Source: Oscillospiraceae bacterium (GTDB lineage: Bacteria > Bacillota > Clostridia > UBA1381). Taken from it: a stretch of DNA of 64,000 bases. Positions 12,601 to 27,600 of the stretch are shown here, one piece after another (position 1 is the stretch's first letter; every line of letters starts with the position of its first letter). The DNA lies in contig JAFLUB010000003.1 in the NCBI GenBank assembly GCA_022509025.1, positions 1 to 64,000 of the forward strand, in the 5' to 3' direction. Under the pieces are notes generated by a model that saw only the letters and a program-made list of their open reading frames with translations, was not told the origin of the DNA and did no database searches. The translations under genes were made by a program, and so were the position numbers.

Positions 12601-15600
12601 GCAACTGTCGGGTCATACGGCTTCGGAGCATACTCTTCTGTATTGAACAGAACGATTGACGGAGCATCTTTACGGATACCGTATCTGTAGACAAGAACTT
12701 TATGACCGTCTTCTTCTTCGATTACAGGATCCGTGAGTTTAACCATCTCTCTCTCGCTTGCGCCGACAAAGAGGTCGATATCCTCGTTTATGTTCATGTA
12801 CTTCTGACCAACCAGGAGATTATATGTCTTAGTTGTTCCAATCTTATCACTCAGGGTCGGATTCGTGCCGGTTACAGCATTATTTGCAACGCCGACCTGA
12901 ATCTTAACCATTGTGAACATACCGTCCTCGGTTACTAACGGAAGAGCAGATAATGTTGTATTATCTATCGGAGTCCATCCGCCGCTTCCATTTACGTCGT
13001 TATCCCAGACGATATTTTCATTATCAATGTTATAGTCCTGAGCTATAGTATTGAATTCTTCGAGGTCTTCATCGTACTTCTCTGAGCTGATATAGCCTAT
13101 TCTTACATAGCCCTCTGCAGCCTTTGAAACCGCATGAACCAAAGCCTTTGCATCCTTTTCCGGATCAAGACGTACGATATATGCGTTTCTTTCTTCATCA
13201 AATGTTGCCGCAGTAAATTCTTCGTCATTTTCTTCCTTAGCCGCTACTGTTTCGAGGTCAAGGTCGATTACGCTGATATTTACAACATATGTCGCAATCT
13301 GGCCTGATGCTGCAGACGGCTTAACCATTATGGTTGCTGTCTTTGTATCCGGAGTGATTGCAAAATGTTCATATGTGTTAATATGCTGTGTATAATCATT
13401 ATCCTCAATTTTAACATTTGCAAGCAAGGTGTTTGCGGTTGCAGTAAGGTCGATTTCTGTTATATCTTCCGATAACCAGAGTCTATAAGTTCCGTTATCG
13501 TCCTTATCAACATTTATAACCTTAGTGCTTCCATCGTCCTCATATGCAGCTGTCAGTGAAAGAAGTGTCGCGTCGTTACTCTGCTTATAGATGTACAGAT
13601 ATGAAACAGCGTATGTTTCAAGGTCTGCCGCCTTTGTCTTAATCTTATAAACAGTCAGTTCCTCGCCTCTGAGAAGCTCATTCTTCTTCTCCCACTTGTA
13701 TGTGTTAACACTTTCTGACGGATTAGCAATATCATCTGTCTGTACTGAGATTATCTGTCCGGCATTTACAAGTGAAAGCTCGTCATTAGCTTCGATAGAA
13801 ATGTCTACAAGTGTCTGGTTTGTGAACGGAACATTGCCCGGATTATCCAGCTTAACTGTGTAAACAGGAACTGCGCCCGCGTTTTCGTCTACAACTGTCA
13901 TTACAGGTGACGGAGTATATACATGGTCACCGTATGTAACGGTTACTCCGCCTTCCTTGAGAGAGTCGTCAATACTCTTTCTTGTCAGATGCAGTATGAA
14001 GTTTCCTGTAGCATTTGCACGTGATGTTACAGTTATCGGAATATAGAAGTCTTTTATTCCCGTATCCAAACGATAAGAACTGTTACTCTCAGGACTTAAC
14101 TCATGGATATAAGTATTATTTGCCTTATTCGCAATGCTTACTGTTGACTCTTTATTTATAGCCTCAGCCTTTATTGCGATATACGTCAGGCTCTTGCTTA
14201 TTACATAGGTATAAACATTGTCTTCTATATCGTTAACATTGGTATATCCTTCGCCTATAAGCTCACCTTCGACAATTGTCAGCGGATCTACAGCAACATA
14301 CTTAAGTCCTGTATAATACTGAGCCGGCTTTAATGTCAAAGTATAGTCAACTGCAGACTTACCGTTGAAGTTCTCAACATGGATTGTGTATGTTGTGATT
14401 TCACCCGGATTCAGCGGAAGCTCTTCGTTAACCCATGAAGTGCCAACAAATGGTTTTCCATCTTCGTCAGTCCATGAAGCACTTTCAAGAGTTCCTTCTA
14501 TTTCTTCTCCGTCAACGTTAAATACTGTGACTTTACCTGATTTAGGCGTTAATACCATGTGAGCTGATTCATCATTTGCGCCTACTTCTACAATGTATGT
14601 GTCGTTAACACGTGTAATTATTTCCTCTTCGCCATCAGCATCTATTCTGGCAACTCTCACAAGTGAAGCAATCGTCGGTTCCTTGATTATTACAAGGTGA
14701 TGTATCTGCTTCTTGCTTCCGCTTGATGATTCGATTGTGAACGGAATTGTTGTTCTGTCATCATACAGATTAATGATGTTACCCTCAAATATACCTGTAT
14801 ATGTACCGCCGGCACCTGTGTGCGTACCCTGGTCAAGTATAATAGATGCGTTCAGGTCTTGCGCCTCAATATAAATCTTAGCGCTGTTCTTTGTATCCTT
14901 GATGTATACGATATGCTCGCAATCAGGGTCAACCTCTTCCGCAAGCAGAGCTATGTCTGCTGACATTAACGAGAATGTCTCGGTGTCATGCTTCATTACC
15001 TGAAGTGACGGCGGGAGACCCGGTTCGCCATACCATATTTCATCGAAGTCCCAATCTACATATACATTATAGAATGTATTCATGTCGTTCAGGTCGGAGT
15101 CAGAATGTGTTCCGTTGCTGTTAGTGCCAAGTATTGAATTGTTGTTTGCTACGAACAGCTTACCCATAATAGCATGTGAGTGAGAAACTGTTCCTTCGCT
15201 GTCTATAGCAATGGATGCTGACGTCCATGATGAACCTGACAATGATGCTTTAGTGTATACGTAGCTTATTCTACCGTTATTCTTAGTAGCAATACCTGCT
15301 GATGAATTTATACCTGCAAGTGACGTTGAGCGTATGTAAGAATTGTCGATCGAGCCGTTGTTTACATTTACAAAGCCCGCTACATTATTACCTGCAACTT
15401 TACCGTCTGATACTGCTACCTGTGAAATTGTACCGTTGTTTATACCTGCGATTACAGCCGCGTTTGATACAGTGTTTGTACCAATTACGTACGGTGTAAC
15501 TGCAAGGTTCTTAATTGTACCGTTGTTTACTGCGAACAGTGCAGAGTAGTCCTCACCGTCTACAGTCTTAGCTGATGATATAAGCACGTCTGAAACAGTG

Positions 15601-18600
15601 TAGCCGTTACCGTCAAGTGAACCTGTGAACGGTGTTTCTTCACTGCCTATCGGGTCAAGCTCAATATAGTCTGAACCAACCATGAATGAAATATCATTCA
15701 TGAGAACATAGTGCTTCTTGAGACTTTCTGCGTCATTTCCGATACTCTTAAGACCTACAGCAGATCTGATTTCAATCGGACGTAATGCGCTACCGTCAGG
15801 TATATCAAGACCTGAGACATTCGAGTCTGCACTCTGAGATCTGAATGTCGGGTACTGACCTGCATAGATAATCCATACGTTATCGAAATCCCAATCAACG
15901 AATGTTGACTGCTGTTCAAGTCTTTCAGGAAGTACAGCTCTGCTCTCTGTTACGGTTCCGGCGCTGCTTGTTACAGAATTAATCTGATTCGGAATATTTG
16001 TATAAGCACCGCTTACCGTTGCGCCGTCCATATTGGAAACTGTTATACCTGCTGTGTATTTATCATAGCTGAGACCGGACTTTGTTGAAATGTCGCCTAC
16101 GCTGTATACATTTTCAATTGTGCCCTTGTTGAAAGCAGCAATACCGGCAGCATACTGTGCTGAAGTAACCTTCGCCTTATTATACGAATTTACAATTGTA
16201 CCGCTGTTTTCACCTGCAATACCGCCTGCTGCGTATGAAGATGATACGGATCCTGAAGCTACTGCTACCTTACTGATTACACCGCCTTCTTCATTCTTAG
16301 CTGCAACAGCGCCGACATACAGATTCTCCGCGCCGTCAGCGCGAGTAATATTTACATTGCTCAGCTTGAAGTTTTCTATTCTACCCTTGTTAACACCGAA
16401 CAAGCCGTATGTTCCGTTGCTTGATTTAGCGTTAATATCAAGGCTGTAGATAGTCTTTCCGTTACCGTTCAATGAACCTGTGAACGGTGTTTCTTCTGAA
16501 CCGATCGACTCCCATGGATTCTTGAGGAGCATCAGATCGATATCATCTGTCAGGATATAGTTAGCTTCAAGGTTCTTTGAGATTTCCTGAAGCTTTTCAG
16601 CTGTGTCTATCTCGAACGGATATTCCTTACTACCGTCAGGCTCCTCAGGAATAACTACATCTCCGCCTCCGCATTCTGCGTCTGCTGCAACGTATTCATC
16701 CTCTGTGCCTCTTTCGGCAATAACTCTTCTGACACTTGTGTTGTTTCTGGCCTTGACAATTTTGAGTTCGTACTCAGCCTTGCCCCTACCGTTATCAATC
16801 TTAATAGTGAATACATTCTCTTCAACAAGCTCAGAAATATCCTTAGCGTCTATTCTTCCTGTATTGCTTGTATGCATTACAAGCTCATCATCATCTGCAT
16901 TGTCTACGTCATACAGTCTGATAAGATCCATATCAGCCATCGGGCTGCGTGCTACGATTGTAACGTCAGCTATTGAATCCTTAGACGGGATAGCCGCGAG
17001 GTAATTACCGTACTTATCCGGATATACAACAGCATAATCATCCTCTGATTCAGGTCTGATCATAACGTTCGACAAGCTCAGAGTTACATCCTGCTTAATA
17101 AGCTTGATAGTTTCAGATACAGCGTTATCCTTACCGTAAGGATATGAGTAAACGCTGACAGGTACATTTGTTAGTGTGCCTGACGCAAGAGTTATGGTCT
17201 GCGTATCCTCTTTGAGTCTCTTTTCATTGCCGGCAAGCTCTACCATAGCTACTTCGCTTGTTGCAACTACCTTAACATCTGCCGCGGTCGCGTTATACGG
17301 TATATTGTCATAAACGTAGCCTTCGTCAGTCTTCTTAACCTCGTTTCCGTTTACGTATACTTCAAGTATACCCGCGTCGCCCTTTATGATGTAAAGGGTA
17401 TAATCCTTCTGATTACCGCTCGGTGCAGTAACTGTGAAGTTTGCCTTGGTTACATCGCCTGTAAGGTTATAAGATACTCTTAATTTTCCTGTTTCAGGAG
17501 CTCTGTTATCAAGTTCGATAGTCGCGTTTTCATTATCTGTAGTTATTTCAAGAATACCGTTATTAACGAAGCTTCCTGCTCTTACAGCGTATGCATTTGA
17601 TATATCTTCAAGCTTTTCAGCCTCTACGCCATCAAATACTACACTCTTAACATCAGCGTCATCTTCCTCAACGTACTTGATAATAATCGTATGAACAGGG
17701 CTTGAAATCTTGCCGTCATAGCTTGTTACAACGAAGTTGAATACTGTGTCATCCAGGTCGTTAAGCGCAAGGTTTTCAAATATATAACCTGAGCCTATAC
17801 CGCTTACAAGCGGCATATCAAGACCGAAACCTGTCAGTGTAACCTGAGCCATTTTTCCGGAAGGAACGATTGTAAGATCAACCGGGCTGCGCTTATCAAC
17901 GATAGCCGTATAAACATGACTTACATCGTCCTTACCTTCCTCAGGTTCTTGGTTATCTTCAAACTCTCCGCCTTCTACGCCCTCTCCGTTATCTGCGTCT
18001 TCGCCGTCTTCTTCTGCGAACAGAGTGATGCCGCCGTTTACAGAGAACAGGGACAGACCTGAAACTTCATCATCGTCTTCCGGATTCTCTGTCGGGTCTT
18101 CCGGATCAACCGGTATTTCCGGATTCTCAGGATCTTCGCCTTCACCCGGCTCTACTTCGCCGCCTTCAGCTCCGCCGTTGTCTCCTTCTCCTTCGTCGTC
18201 TTCATTACCCTTAGAGTCGGTGACAATTACTGTCTCGTCCGGAATAAGCTTGGTTCTGTTCAGATATACAGTGTCAACACCTACATCTTCATAATCTCTG
18301 TATATGAACAGAGTATAATCATGAGATGCATTGCCCGAAGATGACAGAACTGTAAATTCAAATTCATTTACCGGATTGACATCAGGCTCGTCAAGAAGTC
18401 TTTCAACTTCAAGCTCTCCGTATCCTACGTCATCATTTCCTGTTTCTTCGTTCGGCATAGTAATCTGCGCAATACCGTTCTGCGTATGAATTATAATTGT
18501 CGCAGGGTTCGTGCTTGCCGGATCATCGGTGTATACTGACGGGAGTGTAACCTCGTAAATTGACGGGTTACCGTCACGCTTGGTTGCCGGAACACCGTTT

Positions 18601-21600
18601 ACGGTAACATCTGTAAGATCTGTGTTATCGCTGCTCTTATAGATGCTTACAGTATATGTCTTCTTAGCATTAGGCGTGATTTCGTCATTTACATAGATCT
18701 GTGCATGAAGCTCTACTTCAAATGTTGTCACTTCGCTGTTTGCGTCTATTGTATACGATGCATTCTTCCACTTATAAGTCTGTGGTGCAGGCAATTCTGC
18801 TCCTGCAATCTTAGCAAGCTTAGAATGCTCGTTGTGGGCCAGAATCTCTATTGCTGCCTGTGTAGCTTCTGCGTCTACGCTGAATGTGTAAGTTGTACCA
18901 TTAGAGATTGGTGAGCTGTTAGTATAGTCATCAACCTTTACATATTCAAGCTGTAAGTCGTCAGACATACCTACAAGCTTAATATAGTGATTCTGAGCCG
19001 GAGCCTTTTCATTCTGCGGCTGAACATTAACTCTTAAGTATCTTACGGCACCATTCTTCACGCCGTTCTTGATTCTGTAGTTATATGAGCCGTCCTCTGA
19101 TCTAGCTCTGGTTGTGATATCTCCCTCAACGTCGATTATATTCTCTTCGTTATTAGGAACCTTTACTTCGTGTACTGAAACGATTTCAGCATGCGAATCT
19201 GTAAGCTTAATTTCTATGTCTGATGTATGGTCAGGAACGCTTGCAACATACGGCTCTTCAGTCGTCATGTCAACAACATAATGACCTTCCTTATCCTTTT
19301 CACTGATAATACGCTCTATTGACGTATCCTTTGACTTCTCGCGGAACTCAAGAGTATATGCCTTAACAGCTCCGCTTTCAGCCATTACGTCAATTTCATA
19401 CTGTCCGTCATTTACGTTTGCCTTGAGCGGATTATGCCACTTGTTCTCCACAGTCCAGCCCACATTTTCTGCTGATGTTGTTTCCTCATCCTTGTTGTGC
19501 CACTGTGAATCAGAGTCATAGTAACCAACTCTGAGTGTTGAGCGCTCTGCAGACGTGATTTCAACATCCGGAGTCTCTGTCATTTCGTCAACGAAGATTA
19601 CAAATGTTGTATGCTCTTCGCCGTCTTCATTTGTGACAGTTTCTCTTTCTGCCTCTTCATCTCCGCGTTTAACGCTTATGATACTGTTATCAGCGCTGCG
19701 TCTCATGATACGAAGCGTTCTCATGCTAGGTGCGACAGACATATTCTGCGGCTGGATATAGATTGTGTAATACTTCGCAGTTTCTTCTGTTGTCGCGTCA
19801 CCAAGAGCTATGGTGAACTGCTTCGTGGTTGTTCCCTTATCCACAATGTTCGGAACCGGGTCACCCTGTTTAGTTACAGCAAGCTTTGAATAGCTGTTGG
19901 AAGCAGTTACAACGATTTCTGCAATTTCTGTATCAATTGCTATGCTACCCTCGTAATAACCGCCACCTGCTGATACCCAGTTAGCTGCAACACCGTTTAC
20001 TTCTACTTCGATGTCAGTGTTGGTGCTCTGCGGTCTGACAATCAGTCTGTATGTCTTACGGAATGTTGAATCTGTCTTTGCAAGCTCTACCTCGTAAATG
20101 AACGGATTCTCTTCAGTAAGCTCGGACAGGTTGCCTATAGACAGCTGGTGCAGAGCCTTAGGTGTATACGGTGGTGTTGTTATAAGTTCTGAATTGAGCG
20201 CATCTATTACGCGTCTGATCTCAGCGATATTACTGTTGCTGCTTATTGCTCTCAGCATTACGTCTGCGCTCAGAGCAGTATTCGGAACATAGATTATATA
20301 ATCATCGCTGTTCTCTTCCTTAGTAATCTTCTCGCTCGGCAGTAATGTTACATCCAGCTCAAGATTCATATCTGTCGGAGTAACGATTACATAATACGTC
20401 TTCTCATTGCCGCTCTCTGCGCGTGTTACTACAGGGATCAGGAATGAGTCGTTTCCGCTGCCGCTTTTGATGGACTGATAATTCAGATCACTAAGAGTCT
20501 TATTAGTGAATGTCTTTCTCGCAACACCTGCGATAGTGCTGACATTTTCGTCATAGTCTGAACCCTCGCCAATGCTTGCTATACGAGCATTTACATCATC
20601 AAGCTCGAATTCAAGCACAAATGTCATAGATTCCTCAGACGGAATGTATACATGATATGCTTCAGCGTTATTCTTTTCGGTGATAACATCGTCAGCCGTA
20701 TCATCTGTATAGCTGATATTATTATCGTCCGGATTAGCTGTTACAGACTTGAGGTCTGCATTCTGGCTCATTCTGTAGATGTACAGCTTATATGTAGCCT
20801 TCAGATCATCATTGCCATCCTGTGAAACTTCAATCGTGAATTCTGTCGTATTGCTGATAATGATCTCGTTAAGCGATGCAGGCTTGAGGTTAGCCGGACC
20901 GACTACACTTGTTTCCGTCATGTTATCTGCCGCTTCACCGTTAATACCCGTAATTCTTACAAGGTATCTGTCAATTACAGGTGTAGCGAGGATATCAGCC
21001 TTTTCAGCTTCACCGTTAATAGAATACGTGTATGAGCCGTCATCATTTTTAACTATAAGCTCATCATACTTCTTACTGTCATTTTCAGTATATTCTCTTA
21101 CTTCAAGCTTCAGTCCGTAGTCACCGCTGAGACGCTTCAGGACAAGTATATTCTCATATACAGGCTCTCCGTCCTCTGACTGATATAACTTGAACGGAAC
21201 TTCAAACCTATCCTCATTTGTCGGCAGGTTATTTACAATCAGCTCCGCATGACCGTCAGCTGTGATTTCTCCGTCAGCTATCTGTACATAGGTGCTTCTG
21301 CTCAGAGCAGTTACTCCTACGAGAACTTCCGTTGCATCAGGCAGAACATTATAGTATGTATAATATTCTCCTTCAGGTCCTTCATTTGTAGGCTCGTTTG
21401 CTTTTTCTTCATTTACCGTAACTTCCTTTATGGCAGGAGCAGCTTCGTCACCTACAAGTTTTATTGTGTAAACCTCAGATTTCTCTTTATCCTGTGATAC
21501 AACCTTAATATATCTGAAGTCATCGTCTGTCTGAACATCAATGCCTGAAACAGGTTGTGATACGAAGCCTGTGTATGGTGTCGTTGCTGTCGTTGCCGCA

Positions 21601-24600
21601 GCATCTGTTTCAAGAATATCTGTCAGTGTAGCCTGTTCGTCTACAGCCTTAACTGTGAACTCAGCATAATCCATTGTTTCAGGAACATTGACAGTCCACA
21701 ATGTCTTGTCTTCCTCATCCTGAACAGCGTAGTATGAACCAACCTTGATATATTCAATCTCGATGTTATCACTGCTGTCTCTGATGATAAGAGTATAGTC
21801 CTGAGTGGTGAAACCGTCAGCAGCCATAACTGTTACAAGATATCTGTTGACAGGCTGATCATGCAGTACAACTGCGTCATTCTCCCAGATATGCTTAGCC
21901 CATTCTTCCGGTGTTTCTGGTTCTTCAGGCTCTGTCGGCTCTTCAGGCTCTGTCGGTGTTTCTGAGCCCGGAGTATCTTCGCCATTTTCGTCTTCGACTG
22001 TCTGACCTTCATTATCATTCTGGTCTTCCTGATCCTCAGGAACTTCAGGAGTTTCAGGTGTCTCTGAAGCCTTTACGCCAGGATATACTACGTCTCCAAC
22101 CTCATTGTTATTTCCTGAGTTTATCTTATGGACGGTTATGGTCGCATTTGGATCCACAGATTTCAGAAGAACCATAGCCGATGTAGCATCCTTAACCTTA
22201 CCTGCCTCAAAGTAGGTGTAGGTTCCGGTTGCGTCTTCATCTTTTACTTCTCTCTTTGGCACTTCGCCAACACCAACCTCAACAAGTTCAAGGTCAGTGT
22301 TTATTGATACCTTGTTTATAACAAGAGTATAATCCTTAACTGTGCCGTCCTTTGCCTTAACCTGAATAGCTGCCGTTGTCTTAACATCCGGAAGCGGAAC
22401 GTTAACGCGTCTTACTGCGCCTGTTTCATCATCTATCGCGTCATATGAACCGTTGATGTGTACATACTGAACCATCGGAGTTGCCGGTGTCGCGATAATG
22501 TCTGTTGTTGAAATAGTGTCAGGAACATTAATCTCATATGTGTTCTCAGCCGTTGTGCTGACATCAGCTTCTCTTATTATTCCGTTAACTGTAATTTCTA
22601 CCTTCTTCAGGTCTGCGTTACTTGTAACAGACAGTACACGAACATAATATGTATCAATAGTTGTTCCGTCTTCTGACTTCACATATACAGGTATCTTAGC
22701 GTCATCTGCATTAGCAAATCCGTTAATATCTACAGTTTCAGATGTATCGTTTGTCTCGCTGAACGTGATACCTTCCTTGCCAAGATAGTAAGCAGGATTA
22801 TATGATGCTTCAATCGCAACTGTCGCATGATCGTCTGTAGCCTTTACGCGGAGCGGAAGAATAGTTCTGTCGTCTTCTACGTATACGAAGTAGTCGCCTG
22901 CTTCGTCCTTTTCAAGGTTATACTCTTCGTCCTCAAGCTCTATTGCTCTGATGAACTCAATTGCCGCATCATTCATTGTTCTGCGGATGATAAGCGGATA
23001 TTCAGCAGATGTCTTTCCATCCTCTGCAGTAACGCGTATTGTCAGTTCTATCGGAGTATCCATAAGTGACTCTTCAAGAACAACCTCTCTGTATGCAACG
23101 TAATCTGCAACCTCGAGAACTTCATCATCAAGAACTTCGCCATCAGCGTAGATTATAACTGTTGCAGCCACATCATCAGCCTCTGCGCGGATATTTATTC
23201 TCTTGCTTTCAATTGTTTCGCCTTCAGGCGCTTCCGCCTTCTGTTCTGCTGTTACGATATCCGACTTGTCAATGCCGAGATAGTAGTATACATGGCCGTC
23301 GCTGTCCTTCATCTTCTTAACCATGCCTGTATAGTCATTGCCTGTTTCGTCAGTCTCTGTTGCCTCTGCGTCTACGCTGAACAGGTCAACATTGATTGAA
23401 GCGTATACTATATTCAGAGCCGGTGTGTTCATTTCAGGAACAATACCGTCAACTGCCTTAACATAGATTGTAGCCTGTGTTCCGCCGTTCTCTATAGGAT
23501 CTATATCTTTCAGAGTCAGCTTAACTATACCGCCCTGTGTCGGATCTTCCGCATCAATCGCGGTCGGCGTTACAAAGTCGGTTATTGCCGGTACAGCAGC
23601 TCCCGCTTTTGTTATCGCAACATTTGAGCGTGCGTCAGCCGTTGTCACGTAAACTACGATACCTTCTTCAGCGCCGCCTGCCGGATATATAGCCTGACCT
23701 GAGTATGAGTTAAGTGCCGTGTTATACTCTGTCTCAACCTTATACTCTGTCAAAGCAACCTCTATGATACCTGTTGTATCAGGAAGCTTATACAGATTAA
23801 CCTTGAAGGTTTCCTCTGTGCCGTCTTCAGACTGTACATGGATATACGCAACTGCCGGAGCAGGCTCTGCAGCCTTGTAATTCTTTTCGTCATAGTATGT
23901 CGCGCCGGTCTTCAGTGAGAATTCCGGATTATCTGAAATTGTTATCTTCATGGTCTTATCCGTAGATATGTCAGAACCATTGATAACTCTGCCTTCTGCT
24001 CTCAACAGCTGAGTTGTGTTATCACTGTCGTCTGTTGAAGCAGGTAATGTGTACTCATATTCGCCGTAAGCATTCTGGTAAATCTCTTCACCGCCGAATG
24101 TTACGCCTATTGACACGTTAGCTGACATTCTGACAATGTCAAGCTGATACAGCATCTGAGGATATTTAGCGTTTGCAGGAGTTACAACAATATACTGAGT
24201 TGTTGTGGTTCCTACAAGAATCTTATCCTTTGTTGCTATATACGCGTCGAATGAGTTATTATTCTTTGATGTAATCCTAGCGTCATTTTCAGTATCTTCG
24301 ATACCAACTCGCGCGTTGATATTATTTGCTGTAGCTGTTACTCTGACATTGCTTACATCGTTCTTAACCTTAGCGATATATCTGTTGTTCTTAGCATCAT
24401 ATTCAACAGAATATGCGTCTTCAACAGTTATATCCACACCGGTTCCCTCAAGCTTATTAACCTCGAGAGATTTGAGGGTTGCGTCAGCAGCAGAGCTGTA
24501 GATACGTAATGTGTATTCTCTTACTTCACCTGTTGCTGTTTCATCTTCTTTATTTTCCGCCGCAAGAATTACTCTGAACGGAACATCCATGTAACCCTTA

Positions 24601-27600
24601 TCAGGATCAAGATCAACATCAACTGTCTCTACTGATCTGTACAGTTTAACCTCTGTTTCATCAATTTGTACGCTTGCCTCAGGAAGTGATGTTGCAACCG
24701 TTACTTCTACTGTCTCAGTATCTTCTGGAACTGACCATACATACATCAACTGTCCCTCAACAACTACAGGTGACAATTTACCGCTGTTATCTACAGATAC
24801 ATATGGATCTGAATCCTCGTCAACCTTATAGATTGTCAATGTATACGGAGCGCCGATAATACCGTCAGCTTCAAGATGAATCTTCACCTTATCTGAAGGC
24901 TCGTTATTATCGAGAGCGAAGTCATTGTATGTGAAGTTATCGTGATTCTCGTCTGTTACCAGTAATGCATTCAGAACTGAGTACGGATCATATGTAACGA
25001 ATAGCTCATCCAATCCATCCGACTCGCTTGGCTTCATCTTCGGTGTTGTTATGATATTCACCTGTTCAACAGCTGCATCGCTGATATTTGCAGGGATTAT
25101 TACCGAATAGCTCTGCGGATCATTATCACTTACAATAGCAGGATACTTAGTTCCTTCTACCTCTACATCAATCTTATCAATCATAGTTGCGGCAGACTGT
25201 CTGTAGATAGTGAGAGCGTGGTCTTTTCCGCTATTTCTATCGCCATACTGAGCCGTTACATTAATAGGAACAATTATTGATGTAACACCTGCCGGGAATG
25301 TTACCTTCTGTACATCATAATGTACTTCATGCTTATCCGCATCTGCGTGGTCGCTGTTTACAGTCTGCTGATTAATTCTGATCTTGCCTGAAATTACAGC
25401 TTCACCGTAAATGTATACATCTTTTGCCTTTAATGTGCCGGTTGCCTTGTCTATATCATCTTCAGTATCGGTTATAACAGCATAGTAGTTACCTGTTGAA
25501 CCTATCTGAATCGCGTCTATTACATATTCTGACTCTGACTCAGCCATAGCCTTATGATTAGCGCTCTGAGCGTAATCAATATTCTCCTCAGCATCAGGAT
25601 CATCCTGACCGACTCTGAGAATCTTCAGAGTTGTATCATTCGAATATCTTGTTGAGCGAGCCTTGTATACTCCGTAATAAGGCTTAACTTCATTCAGATT
25701 ATTCGAGAATGCGAAGTAATAGTTGTCATACAGCGTACCTATAGGAACATCAGTAAATTCATAGTAACCTATAAATTTCGGATCTGTGTCACCTAAGTTA
25801 TCTGCTGTCAACAGCTTTCCTTTTATAGCTCTGTATCCGTCAGGTATATCATCTTCATCAGAATCGTCACCTGCTCCCGGTTCGTTACCTTCTTCAGAAC
25901 CGTCACCTGTTTCAGGTTCGTTACCGTCACCCAGCTCATCGCCTTCTGCTTCGAATAAGCCGACATTTTCTGATTCGTCGCCACCTGTTTCAGGTGTGTC
26001 GCCGCCTTCTACTTCAGGTGTATCATTATCTCCGGTTTCAGGCGCACCGCCTTCTTCGGACTTATCGCTTTCACCCGGTACAAGGATATTGCCTTTTGAG
26101 TCAACATTCTTGTTGTCGTTTATTCTTATCAGCTTAATTTCGTCCACATCAACCAAGCTCTTAACGCGTATTGTTACTGTATCCGCGTCAGGAACTGATG
26201 TCTTAACGAGTCCGGCATTGATACCCTTATACGGATTCTTGAACTGGTATAATTCGGTATCAAGCTGAGTTATTATCTTACTGTATTCGTCCTCTTCAAG
26301 ATAACCCGCGTCTATTGCCTGTCTCAGAACTACAGGGTCAAGCTGTGAGTAATCGAAGAATATCTTATCGAGGTGCATATCTCCCGGTTCTACAACCTGG
26401 ATAAATGCTTTCTGCTGTGTGCCTGTCTTTGTATCAGTTACATACAGCGTTGCTGTACCTGTTCTTGAATGTGAGCTTACTACACCGTTAGCATCAACTG
26501 TTACGATAGCGCCCTTGATAATCGGAGGAATACCTTCATCGTCAAGCTCCTCGATTGCAGGGATTTCCCATTCGTATGTATCGTTCATTGTTGCGTTATC
26601 ATAGATGAGGTTAAATCTGTTGAATGTAACTTTCATCTGCTGAGTATTGTTACCAATATTCAGAATAACGCTTTCAGGTGTAAGCTTCATATCTCTGCCT
26701 GATACAAGCTCAGATTCATATTTATTTGCATCCTCAGGATTCTCTGATTTATCCTGACCGTTATGTGCAGGATCCTCTCCGGCATAGCTGTTACCGAGCT
26801 GGCCATAGAGGTTCTTACCGAAGCTCCATGCGAAGCCGTCGTCAAGAACTACATACGATGCTGTGCCGCCTGCTGCAACACCTATAGACTGATACTCATT
26901 GCTCTTGTCAATGTTTGCCTTAGTCGGTGCAGCCACAGTGCCGCTTACACCTTCACCGAGACCGAGACGACCTTCAGCCGCGTTACCCCATGTGTAAACG
27001 CTGCCGTCAGCAGTGAGAGCAATGTTATGCTCAGAACCTGCAGATGCGGTTACAACATAGTTTCCGCCGTCAAATGTGTCTGCATAAGCCCAACCGCTGC
27101 CGCTATGACCAAGCTGGTTGTAATTATTTCCGCCGCTTGTTACGAGACTTCCGTCATTCAGGAGAGCCACAGTATGTGAGCCTCCGTCGTACGTTCTTAT
27201 AACCTTACCGTTAAAGTTGCCCATGTCAACCTTAACAGGCTTACCGTACGTACCATTTCCTGAACTGTTGATCTGACCTGACGCGTTAGAGCCCCAAGCC
27301 CAGACTGTTCCGTCATAACGTACAGCTCTGGATGTGTTGCCGCCTGCACTGATGCTTATTGCTTTATTAATTCCGTCTATAACTACCGGTATTCTCGACT
27401 TGTTATCGCCAAGGCTTGCACCAAGCTGATTGCTTGTGTTATCACCGAATCCGTATACGAAGCCGTCCTCGCTGAGAAGCAATGCATGATTGTCGCCTGC
27501 TGCGATTGCCTTGATTACAGGGAGACCTGATACCAATGTCGGTGTCTGTACGAATTCGTTTACAGAATTTGTACCGAGCTGACCAACATTATTTCTGCCC

